Assembly: GCA_002359495.1 (NCBI GenBank)
Contig: DENB01000098.1
Coordinates: forward strand, 1 to 61,340
DNA: 61,340 nt
Source of the DNA: Enterobacteriaceae bacterium UBA2655
GTDB lineage: Bacteria > Pseudomonadota > Gammaproteobacteria > Enterobacterales > Enterobacteriaceae
Reading direction: 5' to 3'
The first letter of the stretch is position 1. The number at the start of each line of letters is the position of its first letter. A program made the position numbers and the translations under genes. This document shows positions 39,138-48,096 of the stretch, in pieces. Below the pieces are notes generated by a model. It was not told the DNA's origin. It saw only the letters and a list, made by a program, of their open reading frames with translations, and made no database searches.

Positions 39138-39365
39138 TCATTTTATTTTTTCTGCAATCAAGCGCACCGCATGATCGTAGTCGATCTTGAGCGCCCAGTC
39201 AGTGGTCTGCTCTGCGTGTTGTTTCAGCAGGGCGGTAATCCTGTGCGCCTGCATAGGCTCGCCGGATTTAAGTAATAGCGATGCCATATAGCCTATCGCT
39301 GCGTGGACGTTTTCCAGATCTTCCGCTTCTTTGCTCTTCAAAACGTCTATCTCCGTTCTGCTCAT
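39138..39365 (-). CDS. AriR/YmgA-family small protein
   Basis: 75 residues from the ATG at 39363-39365 (weak CGGA upstream); the frame extends 30 codons further but that part looks unstructured. The helical pattern I-G-Y-M-A-S-L-L-L-K-S-G-E-P-M-Q-A-H-R-I-T-A-L-L-K-Q resembles the YmgB/AriR fold and the YmgA-like neighbour (A-G-G-P-L-S-A-G-R-L-I-A-K-L). It converges on that gene and ends 79 bases from it. Family membership is likely; function by homology only. Confidence 0.6.
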   Translation of the reverse strand: MSRTEIDVLKSKEAEDLENVHAAIGYMASLLLKSGEPMQAHRITALLKQHAEQTTDWALKIDYDHAVRLIAEKIK

Positions 39366-39459
39366 TCCGTCCGCATAGCCGGTAAAACAGCCTTGATTCA
39401 AGGCCCGGCTTTCCGGCCCGTCCTGAAGATGCCGACAGCGCTCCCGCCTGGTCACGCCG

Positions 39460-39942
39460 CTACGGGATAGCCTTAATCAGCTTCTGCCGCAGCGCCGCGA
39501 CTCTTACCGTAAGATCGGACAGTTCCTCAATCGGCGTATCCATCACTGAAATCATATCTGCCGGCACGCCGGCGGCCCGGACCTTAAGTTCCTGCCCCTG
39601 CCCGGTCAGCGAAATCAGTACTTTCCGCTCGTCGTTGCCCACGTCCCGCCTTCTGCTGATCAGGCCGGACTGCTCAAGCCTTTTAAGCAGCTGGCTGAGG
39701 GTGCCCGAATCGAGCTGCACGCGCGCGCCCACTTCAGAGACGGTCACATCGTCTTTTTCCCACAGTGCCAGCAGCACCAGATACTGCGGATAGGTCAAGC
39801 CCAGCGGTTTCAGGCGCGACTGGTAGAGTTTGGTCATCGCCAGAGAGGCTGAATAAAGCGCGAAGCAGAGAAACTGGTCAACCGTAACGGGCGCCTGATT
39901 TTCAGGCGCGGCGCCGCATGCCGTAAGATTTTCTTGTGTCAT
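39460..39942 (-). CDS. MarR-family regulator, OhrR type
   Basis: 160 residues. OhrR-like features: F-L-C-F-A-L-Y-S-A-S with the peroxide-sensing Cys at residue 26, L-T-Y-P-Q-Y-L-V-L-L-A-L-W-E-K-D and the wing D-E-R-K-V. OhrR represses ohr until its Cys is oxidised by organic hydroperoxides. No ohr gene is beside it here; the target may be itself or the surrounding stress genes. The upstream sequence near 40040-40080 is AT-rich with TTGAATTGATGTCAA, a plausible operator. Confidence 0.8.
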   Translation of the reverse strand: MTQENLTACGAAPENQAPVTVDQFLCFALYSASLAMTKLYQSRLKPLGLTYPQYLVLLALWEKDDVTVSEVGARVQLDSGTLSQLLKRLEQSGLISRRRDVGNDERKVLISLTGQGQELKVRAAGVPADMISVMDTPIEELSDLTVRVAALRQKLIKAIP

Positions 39943-40131
39943 AGTATCGCTGTTTTTTAAACGGGGACGGAATCGCTGAAAGCGCGTTCTGACGTTCCCG
40001 GGCGGCGTAACGGACCTGCCGCGTTTTTATAAGACCCTCATAATATTGATCTAAATTGAATTGATGTCAATGTAATGCAAGGTGGAAATTGTACAACCCC
40101 GTCAATCGTCGTACAGTTTTACAAGCTGACC

Positions 40132-40158
40132 CTTTCCCCGACGGCAGGCCGGGGAAAG
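40132..40158. terminator. Hairpin downstream of fhuE-like gene
   Basis: CTTTCCCCG and CGGGGAAAG pair perfectly around a 9-nt loop, just after the receptor's stop. No long T-tract, so it may act as an mRNA 3'-stabilising hairpin. Confidence 0.45.
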
Positions 40159-40163
40159 AAATA

Positions 40164-42356
40164 TCAGAAACTGTAAGAGAGGCTGACCGAGACATTTCGC
40201 GGCTCGCCGTAAACGGCGGAATCGCTCAGGTAGGAGTAGTACTCCCGATCGAACAGATTGCTGACGTTCGCCTGCACCGCCAGCTGTTTGTTAATCTGAT
40301 AGCGGACGAAGAGATCCACCAGCGGATAGCTGCCCTGGTAAAGGCGCTGTGTTTCGCCATCCGGCCCGGTGGCGTCTTTATACACCCGGTTTTGCCAGTT
40401 TACGCCGCCGCCCAGCGTCAGTTCCGGCAGCATCGGCAAACGGTAGCGGGTAAACAGCTTGAGCTGGGTCTGCGGCATAAAGCTGTTGTAGCGGCCTTCG
40501 CTGTCGCGCGCAACGAAGCGGGTGGCGCCGAAAGTCAACTGAAGGTTATCGGTAATCGCGCCGTTCACTTCAAATTCCGCGCCTTTGCTGACGGCGCCCT
40601 TCGTCGCGCGGTACGCCTGTTCGCTGGAGCCGTTAACGAAAACATTATCAATCGCCTCGCCCACGTTATCCTGTTCGATACGGAAAATGGCGAAGTTGGT
40701 GGTCACGCGGCCATCCATCCAGTCGGCTTTCAGGCCGGTTTCATAGTTTTTACCCGTGATCGGCGACAGCCAGGCGCCACTTTCACTGCGTTTGGTTTGC
40801 GGCGAAAAGATCGAGGTGTAGCTGGCGTACGCCGACAGGCTCTCGGTAATGTCGTAAACCAGGCCGCCATAAGGGGTGATGTTGTTTTTACGCATTTCGC
40901 CGCTGCTGCCCGACGTGCTGTATTGGGTATAGCGCGCTCCCACAATCAGCGACAGCGGATCGGCCAGCGAAAGCCGCGTGGCGGTATAAGCTGACTTTTG
41001 GCGAACAACGTCATCCGAGTTTTGATACCAATCGCCCCATGCCGGATCGATGATGTCGCCGTTCCAGTTGCTGCGGAACGCGCCGAGCTGTTCGCTGGTC
41101 AGCGGGCCATCTGAGCTGTCAGTGGCATTGTGCTGGCGGCTATAGCTGACGCCGGCCATCAGCTGATGCTGCCGGCCGAACAGTTCATAAGGGCCGCTGG
41201 CGTAAGAGTCGAATGAATCAAGGGTACGTTTGCCGCGATCTTTGCTGCCGAAACCGCTGTCCATCAGGCCGGTGGAGATATCGGGATAGCCCATCGGATA
41301 CAGCAGTTTGTCGTTAAACGTCTGCTCGCCGTGCGTGCCGTTGAAGCGGAACGTCCAGCCGTTATCCCAGTTATGCGTGACGTTGGCGAACACTTTGCGC
41401 GACTCGACGGCATAGCGCGCCCAGTCGGCGGCGGTGCTGGTGTTGCGGGTGTAGTGGGTGCGTACGCCATTGCTGTACCAGGTCGGCAGGCCGCCCCAGG
41501 TCGGATTGCCGGTGTTGTTCTGCTGATAATCCCAGCCCAGCGAAACCGTTGTATTGTCGGTGACATCCGCATCCACGACGCCATAAAAAAACTTTTTGCT
41601 TTTATGGTAGCGATCCAGCCAGCTGTCCTGATCCTGATAACCCGCCACCACGCGGCCCCGCACGCTGCCGGTTTCGTTGAGCGGGCCGGAAACGTCCGCG
41701 ACATAACGCTGTTTGTTCCAGCTGCCGTAGCTGGCGCTAAGGCTGCCGGTGAAGGTTTTGCTGTCGGCATGTTTGCGCACCATATTGATGGTTGCGCCGG
41801 GATCGCCTGCGCCGGTCATCAGCCCGGTGGCGCCCCGCACCACTTCAATACGGTCGTAAATCGCCGTATCTTCCGCCGCGTCGCCGTAGTTCCAGGCATC
41901 GCCGACCGCGGTGGGGATATCATCGTAAGAGAAGTCGGTCACCTGAAAACCGCGCGCATAATATTGAGAGCGCTCGCTGTCGATCTGTTCTGCCGCGATG
42001 CCGGTGGTGTTGTTCAGCACGTCGTCCAGCGATTGCAGATCCTGATCCTGCATGCGCTGTTTGGTGATAATTGAGACCGATTGCGGCACGTCGCGCGGCG
42101 TAAGCAGCATTTTGGTGCCGGCGCGCGTGGTTTTTGCCGCGTAATCCTGCTGCTCATCCGTCGCGTCGTTTTCGCTGGCTGCGTCAACGACCATATCCTG
42201 CTGAGCGCTCGCCGCCTCGCTGTCGCTGTTTCCTGCCGCCTGCGCAAAGGCGGGCCAGACCAGCGCATGCACGGCCAGCGCCAGTAATGAAAGGCTAAAA
42301 GGTTTGTTTAATGCTGATGCGCGCACCGCGCGCGTTTCCCTGCCGCTGAAAGACAT
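40164..42356 (-). CDS. fhuE: TonB-dependent siderophore receptor, FhuE-like
   Basis: 730 residues with a signal peptide ending near A-F-A-Q-A. The plug domain (T-K-M-L-L-T-P-R-D-V-P-Q-S-V-S-I, V-V-R-G-A-T-G-L-M-T-G-A-G-D-P) and the 22-strand barrel end in S-L-S-Y-S-F with terminal Phe. Long stretches match E. coli FhuE, the receptor for ferric coprogen, rhodotorulic acid and similar hydroxamates; e.g. S-W-L-D-R-Y and N-P-T-W-G-G-L-P. Fur-like boxes precede it. It is divergent from a YncE-like gene, both likely iron-repressed. Confidence 0.88.
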   Translation of the reverse strand: MSFSGRETRAVRASALNKPFSLSLLALAVHALVWPAFAQAAGNSDSEAASAQQDMVVDAASENDATDEQQDYAAKTTRAGTKMLLTPRDVPQSVSIITKQRMQDQDLQSLDDVLNNTTGIAAEQIDSERSQYYARGFQVTDFSYDDIPTAVGDAWNYGDAAEDTAIYDRIEVVRGATGLMTGAGDPGATINMVRKHADSKTFTGSLSASYGSWNKQRYVADVSGPLNETGSVRGRVVAGYQDQDSWLDRYHKSKKFFYGVVDADVTDNTTVSLGWDYQQNNTGNPTWGGLPTWYSNGVRTHYTRNTSTAADWARYAVESRKVFANVTHNWDNGWTFRFNGTHGEQTFNDKLLYPMGYPDISTGLMDSGFGSKDRGKRTLDSFDSYASGPYELFGRQHQLMAGVSYSRQHNATDSSDGPLTSEQLGAFRSNWNGDIIDPAWGDWYQNSDDVVRQKSAYTATRLSLADPLSLIVGARYTQYSTSGSSGEMRKNNITPYGGLVYDITESLSAYASYTSIFSPQTKRSESGAWLSPITGKNYETGLKADWMDGRVTTNFAIFRIEQDNVGEAIDNVFVNGSSEQAYRATKGAVSKGAEFEVNGAITDNLQLTFGATRFVARDSEGRYNSFMPQTQLKLFTRYRLPMLPELTLGGGVNWQNRVYKDATGPDGETQRLYQGSYPLVDLFVRYQINKQLAVQANVSNLFDREYYSYLSDSAVYGEPRNVSVSLSYSF

Positions 42357-42458
42357 AATGATTCCGTCTGAATGAGGATTATGGTTGCTGCCGCTTCGTT
42401 TTTCGCAGGCAAAGCTGCGCCTCTGGCGCGGTTCAGGCGCCGGGAAAAAAGAGCGGCA

Positions 42459-42489
42459 TATAATGAGAATCGTAATGATAATTATTTTC
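42459..42489. promoter_or_regulatory. Overlapping Fur boxes upstream of fhuE
   Basis: Two overlapping 19-mers fit the Fur consensus GATAATGATAATCATTATC at 14 of 19 (42459-42477) and 15 of 19 (42471-42489) positions. They lie about 100-130 bases upstream of the fhuE start and would give iron repression. Confidence 0.72.
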
Positions 42490-42704
42490 TTTTGAATTTC
42501 GGTAAATAAAAGGTTACAAAATGTAAAGCAGAGTTTTATAGATTAATTTCTTGAGTTATCAACGCTTATCTGTATGGAAAAGCCTGTTGTCAGCAGATAA
42601 TAAGTGTCAGAGGCGTTAGGGCGCGGCCTTTGCGCTGATTCGCTCGTAAATTCATCGCGTCGCGGTTTTGTCAGATTCAATAAGACGTTTACTGGTTGAA
42701 CCTT

Positions 42705-42723
42705 AATGCGTATGATTCGCATT
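42705..42723. promoter_or_regulatory. Fur-like dyad upstream of yncE-like gene
   Basis: AATGCG-TATGATT-CGCATT is a perfect dyad with a Fur-like 7-1-7 core, 68 bases before the yncE-like start. It is a weaker consensus match than the fhuE boxes. Confidence 0.5.
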
Positions 42724-42790
42724 CTTTTTAATTCCTTCCCGCTGCGGTTTCGTCCTGACGGGATCGGTTCATCTGTTAATGGAGTAGAGA

Positions 42791-43882
42791 ATGAAATCGT
42801 TATTCAGTATGCGTAAAGCCGCGCTTGCCGCCGCGGTGACGGTGGCATTTAGCCTGACGGCCTGTCAGGCGCCAGCCGGCAAGGTTGCATCGCCGGTTGT
42901 CGCGGCTGCGCCAAAACCGGTTAATGCACCGCTGACGCAACGGGAATTAGGCGACGGTCTCTACGAGATGGCGGCGCCGACCGCGACGAAAGCGCTGTTT
43001 GTCGCCAGCGCGCAGGGGTTTAAGGAGGTGAACGGCGGGATGATCTATCGTCTCGATCCCACCACCCTGGCCATTAAAGGCGAAACCCATACCGATCTGA
43101 AAAACTTTGCGATGGCTGAAGATGATAACGGCGAGGTGATTTACACCACCAATACCCTGGACGGCGGCGTATCAAAAATCGACGCGCAGAGCGGCAAAGT
43201 GCTGCAGCGCATCGCGTTTAAAGGAAAAGACAAGGATGGCGATCCGGTCGGCGCGCGTGAAATCCTGTTCCATAACGGTCTGCTCTATGTCGGCGGCGTG
43301 GCCGATCCCGGCTTTATTTCCGTGGTAGATGCGAAAACCATGAAGTTAAAAACCCGCATCAATAATGCCGGCAAATGGGTGACCGGGCTTATTTACTCCC
43401 CGCTAACCGATCGTGTTTATGCAGCTAACGGCGGCGGCGAAGTGCTGGTGATTAACCCGCACACTAATAAAATTGAAAAACGCCTGACGGCGAACGACGG
43501 CAAAGCTTACCTGTTTCTGAATCTGGCGGAGGATCCGGCTACCGGCCGTCTGTTCGTCACGGACGATTCCAAAGCAAAAGCGACGCTGGTATTTGACGAA
43601 CGCAGCGGCAGGGTGATCAAGCGCATCGAAGGGGACGCGCTGGGCATTAAGTTCAACGTGAAGCGCAACGAGATTTACATTAGCCAGCGTGAATCGAAAA
43701 AAGTGTTACAGCTGGACGGCACGACCTACGCCGTGAAAAACAGCTGGTCGTTCGCCACTCATCCGAACAGCCTGCTTGTCTCGGCAGACGGCGAAACGCT
43801 TTACGTCACCCTGAAGCAGGACTTTAACAAGGATAACTCCACCAAAGGCCCGGACAGCGTGGCGCGTATCGCGCTGAAGTAA
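42791..43882 (+). CDS. YncE-like beta-propeller lipoprotein
   Basis: 363 residues. It is a seven-bladed beta-propeller related to E. coli YncE: G-G-M-I-Y-R-L-D-P-T-T-L, T-G-L-I-Y-S...R-V-Y-A-A-N, A-T-H-P-N-S-L-L-V-S-A-D-G-E-T-L-Y-V-T. Unlike E. coli YncE it has a lipobox (L-T-A-C), so it is likely an anchored lipoprotein. In E. coli yncE is Fur-repressed and next to the TonB receptor gene yncD; here it is divergent from fhuE. The biochemical role is not settled. Confidence 0.83.
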   Translation: MKSLFSMRKAALAAAVTVAFSLTACQAPAGKVASPVVAAAPKPVNAPLTQRELGDGLYEMAAPTATKALFVASAQGFKEVNGGMIYRLDPTTLAIKGETHTDLKNFAMAEDDNGEVIYTTNTLDGGVSKIDAQSGKVLQRIAFKGKDKDGDPVGAREILFHNGLLYVGGVADPGFISVVDAKTMKLKTRINNAGKWVTGLIYSPLTDRVYAANGGGEVLVINPHTNKIEKRLTANDGKAYLFLNLAEDPATGRLFVTDDSKAKATLVFDERSGRVIKRIEGDALGIKFNVKRNEIYISQRESKKVLQLDGTTYAVKNSWSFATHPNSLLVSADGETLYVTLKQDFNKDNSTKGPDSVARIALK

Positions 43883-43941
43883 GGAAGTGAGATAAGCCTC
43901 CCCTGTTTACGACGATCGTATTCGGGGGGAGGGAGGAGGAG

Positions 43942-45297
43942 TTAAACCAGCGCCCAGGCCAGCCAGGTCAGCACAAAGCCGCTCAGGCCCATCACCGTGG
44001 TCAGCACCGTCCAGGTTTTCAGACCATCCGCGACGGAGAGACCGAGATAACGCGTCACCACCCAGAATCCCGCATCGTTAACGTGCGACAGCCCCAGTCC
44101 GCCGAAACAGGCGGCCAGCGTGACCAGCACGCGCTCCATATCGCTGATGCCGGTTACCGCCGAAGTCAGCAGGCCGCTGGTGGTCAGAATGGCCACGGTC
44201 GCGGAACCCTGCGAGGCGCGCAGCGCCAGCGACAGGATAAAGGCGGCGGGCACCAGCGGCAGATGCAGAGTTTCCAGCGTTAACGCCAGCGCCTTGCCGA
44301 CGCCCGACTCCACCAGCACCTTGCCAAATGCGCCGCCGGCGCCGGCGACCAGGATCACGCTCGCCGATCCCGGAATAGCCCGGCCGGTCAATACTTCCAG
44401 CTTATCTTTGCTCCAGCCGCGACGGATGCCCAGCAGCCAGGCGGCCAGACCCAGCGCGACCAGCAGCGCAATTGGCGGCGTGCCGATCACCATCATAACC
44501 TTGCGCAGCGTACTGCCTTCCGCCAGCAATGAATGCGACAGCGTGCCCAGCACGATCAGTACGATCGGCACCAGAATCAATCCGGTAATGGTCAGCGCGC
44601 CCGGCGGGGCCGGTTCGTTCTTTTTCTCCGCGCCTTCCGGCTTCGCCATCTGCAGCTGTTCCAGCACCTCTACCGACAGGTGATAGTGTTTACGGTTCAT
44701 CAGCTTCGCCGCGTAGTAACCGACAATGCCGACCGGAACCGAAATGGCGATGCCCAGCATCATCAGCCAGCCCATATCGGTTTGCAGGATGCCCGCCGCA
44801 GCGGCCGGACCCGGGTGCGTCGGCAGCGCGACATGCACCGTCAGCATCACGCCCGCCATCGGCAGGCCGAACTTCAGCGGCGATACCCGCGCCACCTTGG
44901 TAAAGCCATAAATCAGCGGGATGACGATAATAAAGCCGACTTCGAAAAACACCGGAATGCCGAGCACGAAGGCCGCCATGGTCAGCGCCGCGACGGTGCG
45001 TTTCAGGCCGAGGGTTTTACTGAAGCGTTGGGCCAGCGACTCCGCGCCGCCCGAGGCTTCAATCACGGCGCCAAGCATCGCCCCCAGCACGATGATAATC
45101 GTGATGTGACCCAGCAGGCCGCCCATGCCGCTGATAATGGTTTCCATGATCTTTTCCGCCGGAATGCCGGTGGCGATGGCTACCAGCAGACTGACGATCA
45201 ACAGGGCCACAAAGGGATGAACTTTGGCTTTAATGACCAGCAACAGCAGTATAACGACGCTGGCGGTCGCAATCGCTAAAAGCAATGCGGTGGACAT
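43942..45297 (-). CDS. GntP-family sugar-acid:H+ symporter (threonate/erythronate)
   Basis: A 451-residue inner-membrane transporter of the GntP family with about twelve segments; motifs V-H-V-A-L-P-T-H-P-G-P and S-H-V-N-D-A-G-F-W-V near the C-terminus are typical. It matches the position and family of E. coli YgbN, last gene of the ygb (ltnD-otnK-otnC-otnI) group. It presumably imports L-threonate or D-erythronate with a proton. It is separated from otnI by 125 bases. Confidence 0.88.
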   Translation of the reverse strand: MSTALLLAIATASVVILLLLVIKAKVHPFVALLIVSLLVAIATGIPAEKIMETIISGMGGLLGHITIIIVLGAMLGAVIEASGGAESLAQRFSKTLGLKRTVAALTMAAFVLGIPVFFEVGFIIVIPLIYGFTKVARVSPLKFGLPMAGVMLTVHVALPTHPGPAAAAGILQTDMGWLMMLGIAISVPVGIVGYYAAKLMNRKHYHLSVEVLEQLQMAKPEGAEKKNEPAPPGALTITGLILVPIVLIVLGTLSHSLLAEGSTLRKVMMVIGTPPIALLVALGLAAWLLGIRRGWSKDKLEVLTGRAIPGSASVILVAGAGGAFGKVLVESGVGKALALTLETLHLPLVPAAFILSLALRASQGSATVAILTTSGLLTSAVTGISDMERVLVTLAACFGGLGLSHVNDAGFWVVTRYLGLSVADGLKTWTVLTTVMGLSGFVLTWLAWALV

Positions 45298-45422
45298 GGT
45301 AATCCTCTGATGTATTTATCTTTTTAACGTCAATCGGGTACAGCGAAGCCTGGCGTAAACGCAACCAGGAGACGACCTGAACAGCACCGGCGCATTAACG
45401 CCGGTGAAAACGCAGGGTTAAG

Positions 45423-46208
45423 TCAGGATTTTTTGGCCCAGGGCGCGAACCAGCCGAGTCCGTCCAGCGTCGTGCCGCGCGGGATATATTCGCAACCTAT
45501 CCAGCCGTCGTAGCCCACTTCATCAAGCAGGTTGAACAGCCACGGATAGTTGATTTCGCCCTCGTCCGGCTCATGACGATCCGGCGCGGAGGCGATCTGG
45601 ATGTGCCGATAGCGGCCCGCATAGTTGCGGATCAGGCCGCTGAGGTTGCCGTCCACCAGCTGCGCATGAAAAAGGTCGAGCTGGGTAAAAACATTCGGGC
45701 GGTCGATGCGCTCCTGCATCTCCAGCGTCTGATACTGGCTGGAATAGAGGTAGTTCGGCTTGGTTTTCGGATTCAGCGCTTCCAGCAGCAGGTTGATGCC
45801 GTGCGGCGCAAAACGATCCGCGGCATAATGCATGTTGCTGATAAAGGTACTGACGTAGGTTTCCCGATCCGCGCCCGGCGGCACGGTGGCGGCCATGATA
45901 TGTACCTGCGGACAGCCGAGCGCCAGCGCATACTCCAGCGCGCGGTCGATATCGGCGCGCGCTTCCGCTTCGCGTCCCGGGATCCCCGCGACGCCCCATT
46001 CGCCGGCGGCCACGTCGCCCGGCGCGGTATTAAACAGCGCCAGCTTTAGCTGGTTCTCTTCCAGCAGCTGCTTAAGCTGCGCCGCCGGGTAATCATAGGG
46101 GAACAGAAACTCTACCGCTTCAAACCCTGCGCCTGCCGCCGCGGCGAAACGCGCGGGAAAAGGCACTTCATTGAACTGCGTGGAAAGGTTGGCTGCGAAC
46201 TTCGGCAT
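45423..46208 (-). CDS. otnI: 2-oxo-tetronate isomerase OtnI
   Basis: 261 residues, TIM-barrel hydroxypyruvate-isomerase family (E. coli YgbM). Features: F-P-Y-D-Y-P near the start, H-I-M-A near 102, L-L-E-A-L-N-P-K-T (Glu near 143) and [16 protein letters not shown]. It converts 2-oxo-tetronate to 3-oxo-tetronate, needed for threonate and erythronate use. Its start overlaps the otnC stop by one base (TAATG). Confidence 0.88.
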   Translation of the reverse strand: MPKFAANLSTQFNEVPFPARFAAAAGAGFEAVEFLFPYDYPAAQLKQLLEENQLKLALFNTAPGDVAAGEWGVAGIPGREAEARADIDRALEYALALGCPQVHIMAATVPPGADRETYVSTFISNMHYAADRFAPHGINLLLEALNPKTKPNYLYSSQYQTLEMQERIDRPNVFTQLDLFHAQLVDGNLSGLIRNYAGRYRHIQIASAPDRHEPDEGEINYPWLFNLLDEVGYDGWIGCEYIPRGTTLDGLGWFAPWAKKS

Positions 46209-46834
46209 TATCGGCTCCTTAATTCCGCGACTTCGTCATCGCTCAGATAGCGGATCGCGCGGTCGCCCAGGGTAAAGATCAGGCGCGCCGTCTCTTCCAG
46301 CTCTTCGGTGTTGTCCGCCGCCTCTCGCAGCGACTTGCCGACCACTACCGAGCCGTGGTTCGCCAGCAGGAAGGCGCGATAGCGGCCCGCCAGCTGCGAT
46401 AAATCCTCGGCCAGACGCTGGTCGCCCGGCTTGTAGTAAGGCACCACCGGCACGTCGCCGACGCGCATCACTACATAAGGCGTAAAGGGACGAATGCAGT
46501 TTTGCGCATCCAGCCCTTCCAGGCAGGAGAGGGCGGTCAGATAGTGGCTGTGCAGATGAACCACCGCTTTGCAGTTTTCATCATTCAGATAGAGCGCGCG
46601 ATGGAAGGCGATCTCTTTGGAAGGCTTGTCGCCGGAGATCCACTCTCCCTGCGGCGTCACTTTCGACAGGCGCTCGGGGTCCAGCTCGCCCAGGCAGGAA
46701 CCGGTCGGCGTCGCCAGCAGGTTGCCATCTTCCAGCAGCATTGAGAGATTGCCGGCGGAGCCTGTGGCGTAACCGCGTTGAAAAAAGGAGGCGCCAAGCT
46801 GCACCATTTCCTGACGGGCTTGTTGTTCGGTCAT
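46208..46834 (-). CDS. otnC: 3-oxo-tetronate 4-phosphate decarboxylase OtnC
   Basis: A 208-residue class II aldolase/adducin-family protein (E. coli YgbL). Zinc ligands: H-L-H-S-H pair near residues 93-95 and H near 155 (L-L-A-N-H-G-S-V). It decarboxylates 3-oxo-tetronate-4-phosphate to DHAP, which enters glycolysis. It overlaps otnK (ATGA) and otnI (TAATG), so the three are co-translated. Confidence 0.88.
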   Translation of the reverse strand: MTEQQARQEMVQLGASFFQRGYATGSAGNLSMLLEDGNLLATPTGSCLGELDPERLSKVTPQGEWISGDKPSKEIAFHRALYLNDENCKAVVHLHSHYLTALSCLEGLDAQNCIRPFTPYVVMRVGDVPVVPYYKPGDQRLAEDLSQLAGRYRAFLLANHGSVVVGKSLREAADNTEELEETARLIFTLGDRAIRYLSDDEVAELRSR

Positions 46835-48096
46835 TGTGAAAACTCCGTTTGCGCACGGCGGAAAAATTGCTCATCGCCAAAATTGCCTGACTTCAGCGCC
46901 AGCGACAGGGGTTGCTGGATGTCGCGCACCCAGGGCACGCCGGGTGAAATCGCCGGGCCGATATGAAAGGCGGTGACGCCAAGGCTCTGCGCCACCACGC
47001 CGGAGGTCTCGCCGCCCGCCACGATAAACCGCTGCCAGCCGCGCGCTTTCAGCCCGCGCGTCACGGCGGCGAACAGCTGCTCCACCGCCTCGCTGCTGCG
47101 CTGCGCGCCGTACTGTTGCTGGATCGCCCGTAGCTGCTGCGCATCGGCGGTAGCATAAAGCAGCGGCGCCAGCGGCTGGCTGCTGTTGGCTTCCACCCAG
47201 TCGCACAGCGTCTGCGCGTATTGCTCCAGCTGTTCCAGACAGCGTTCGACCTCGACTTCCTGCGCCGGCGCCTGCTGGCGATAGGCGTTAACCTGACGGT
47301 TGGTCATCTGCGAACAGGAGCCGGAGATCACCACCGCGCGCTCGCCCTGCGGACGGCCCGCCGCTTCGGCGTTTTCACGGCCGCTCTCCGCCGTCGTCCA
47401 CTGGCGCGCCAGGCCGATCGCCAGCCCGGATCCGCCGGTCACCAGACGCATATCGCGCAGCGCGGCCCCTTGGGTCAGCAGATGCTGCTCGCTCAACGTA
47501 TCCAGCACCACATAGTTCACGCCCTGGGTGGCCAGTTCCGCCAGCTTCGCGCGCACCGCTTCGGCGCCCTGATCGAGCACCGGCGCGGCGATCAGGCCCG
47601 CTTTACCGTGCGACTGACGCTCCATCAGACGCAGCAGGTTGCTGTCGGTCATCGGCGTGACGGGATGATGGCGCATGCCGGAGTCGCTCAGCAGCTGCTC
47701 GCCGACGAACAGATGCCCCTGATAAACGGTGCGGCCGTTCACCGGCAGCGCCGGGCAGATCGCGGTCTGGGTTTCTCCCAGCGCGGCCAGCAGCGCATCG
47801 GTTACCGGGCCGATATTGCCCTTTTCGGTGCTGTCGAAGGTGGAGCAGTATTTAAAATAAAAGCGTTCGCAGCCCTGTTCCTTCAGCCAGCGCAGCGCCG
47901 CCAGCGACTGCTCTACCGCCTGCTCAACCGGACAGGAGCGGGATTTCAGGCTGATCACGATCGCCTGCGCGTCCAGCGCGTCGTGCGTCTGCGGCACGCC
48001 GTTATACTGGATTGTCGGCAGGCCGTTCTGCGCCAGAAAGCTGGCGATATCGGTAGCGCCGGTAAAGTCGTCGGCGATTACGCCTAAACGCATCAT
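46831..48096 (-). CDS. otnK: 3-oxo-tetronate kinase OtnK
   Basis: 421 residues of the DUF1537 four-carbon acid sugar kinase family (E. coli YgbK). The N-terminus I-A-D-D-F-T-G-A-T-D-I-A carries the substrate site, and G-G-E-T-S-G-V near residue 357 the nucleotide site. It phosphorylates 3-oxo-tetronate at O4 with ATP. It overlaps ltnD upstream and otnC downstream by four bases each. Confidence 0.9.
   Translation of the reverse strand: MMRLGVIADDFTGATDIASFLAQNGLPTIQYNGVPQTHDALDAQAIVISLKSRSCPVEQAVEQSLAALRWLKEQGCERFYFKYCSTFDSTEKGNIGPVTDALLAALGETQTAICPALPVNGRTVYQGHLFVGEQLLSDSGMRHHPVTPMTDSNLLRLMERQSHGKAGLIAAPVLDQGAEAVRAKLAELATQGVNYVVLDTLSEQHLLTQGAALRDMRLVTGGSGLAIGLARQWTTAESGRENAEAAGRPQGERAVVISGSCSQMTNRQVNAYRQQAPAQEVEVERCLEQLEQYAQTLCDWVEANSSQPLAPLLYATADAQQLRAIQQQYGAQRSSEAVEQLFAAVTRGLKARGWQRFIVAGGETSGVVAQSLGVTAFHIGPAISPGVPWVRDIQQPLSLALKSGNFGDEQFFRRAQTEFSQ

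Noticed and set aside
40089..40994. 301-codon plus-strand frame opposite the FhuE-type receptor
   Set aside because: No recognisable domain, and the receptor on the other strand is complete and conserved in detail.
47221..48087. 288-codon plus-strand frame opposite otnK
   Set aside because: Antisense to a well-conserved kinase gene; composition is that of a GC-rich shadow frame.
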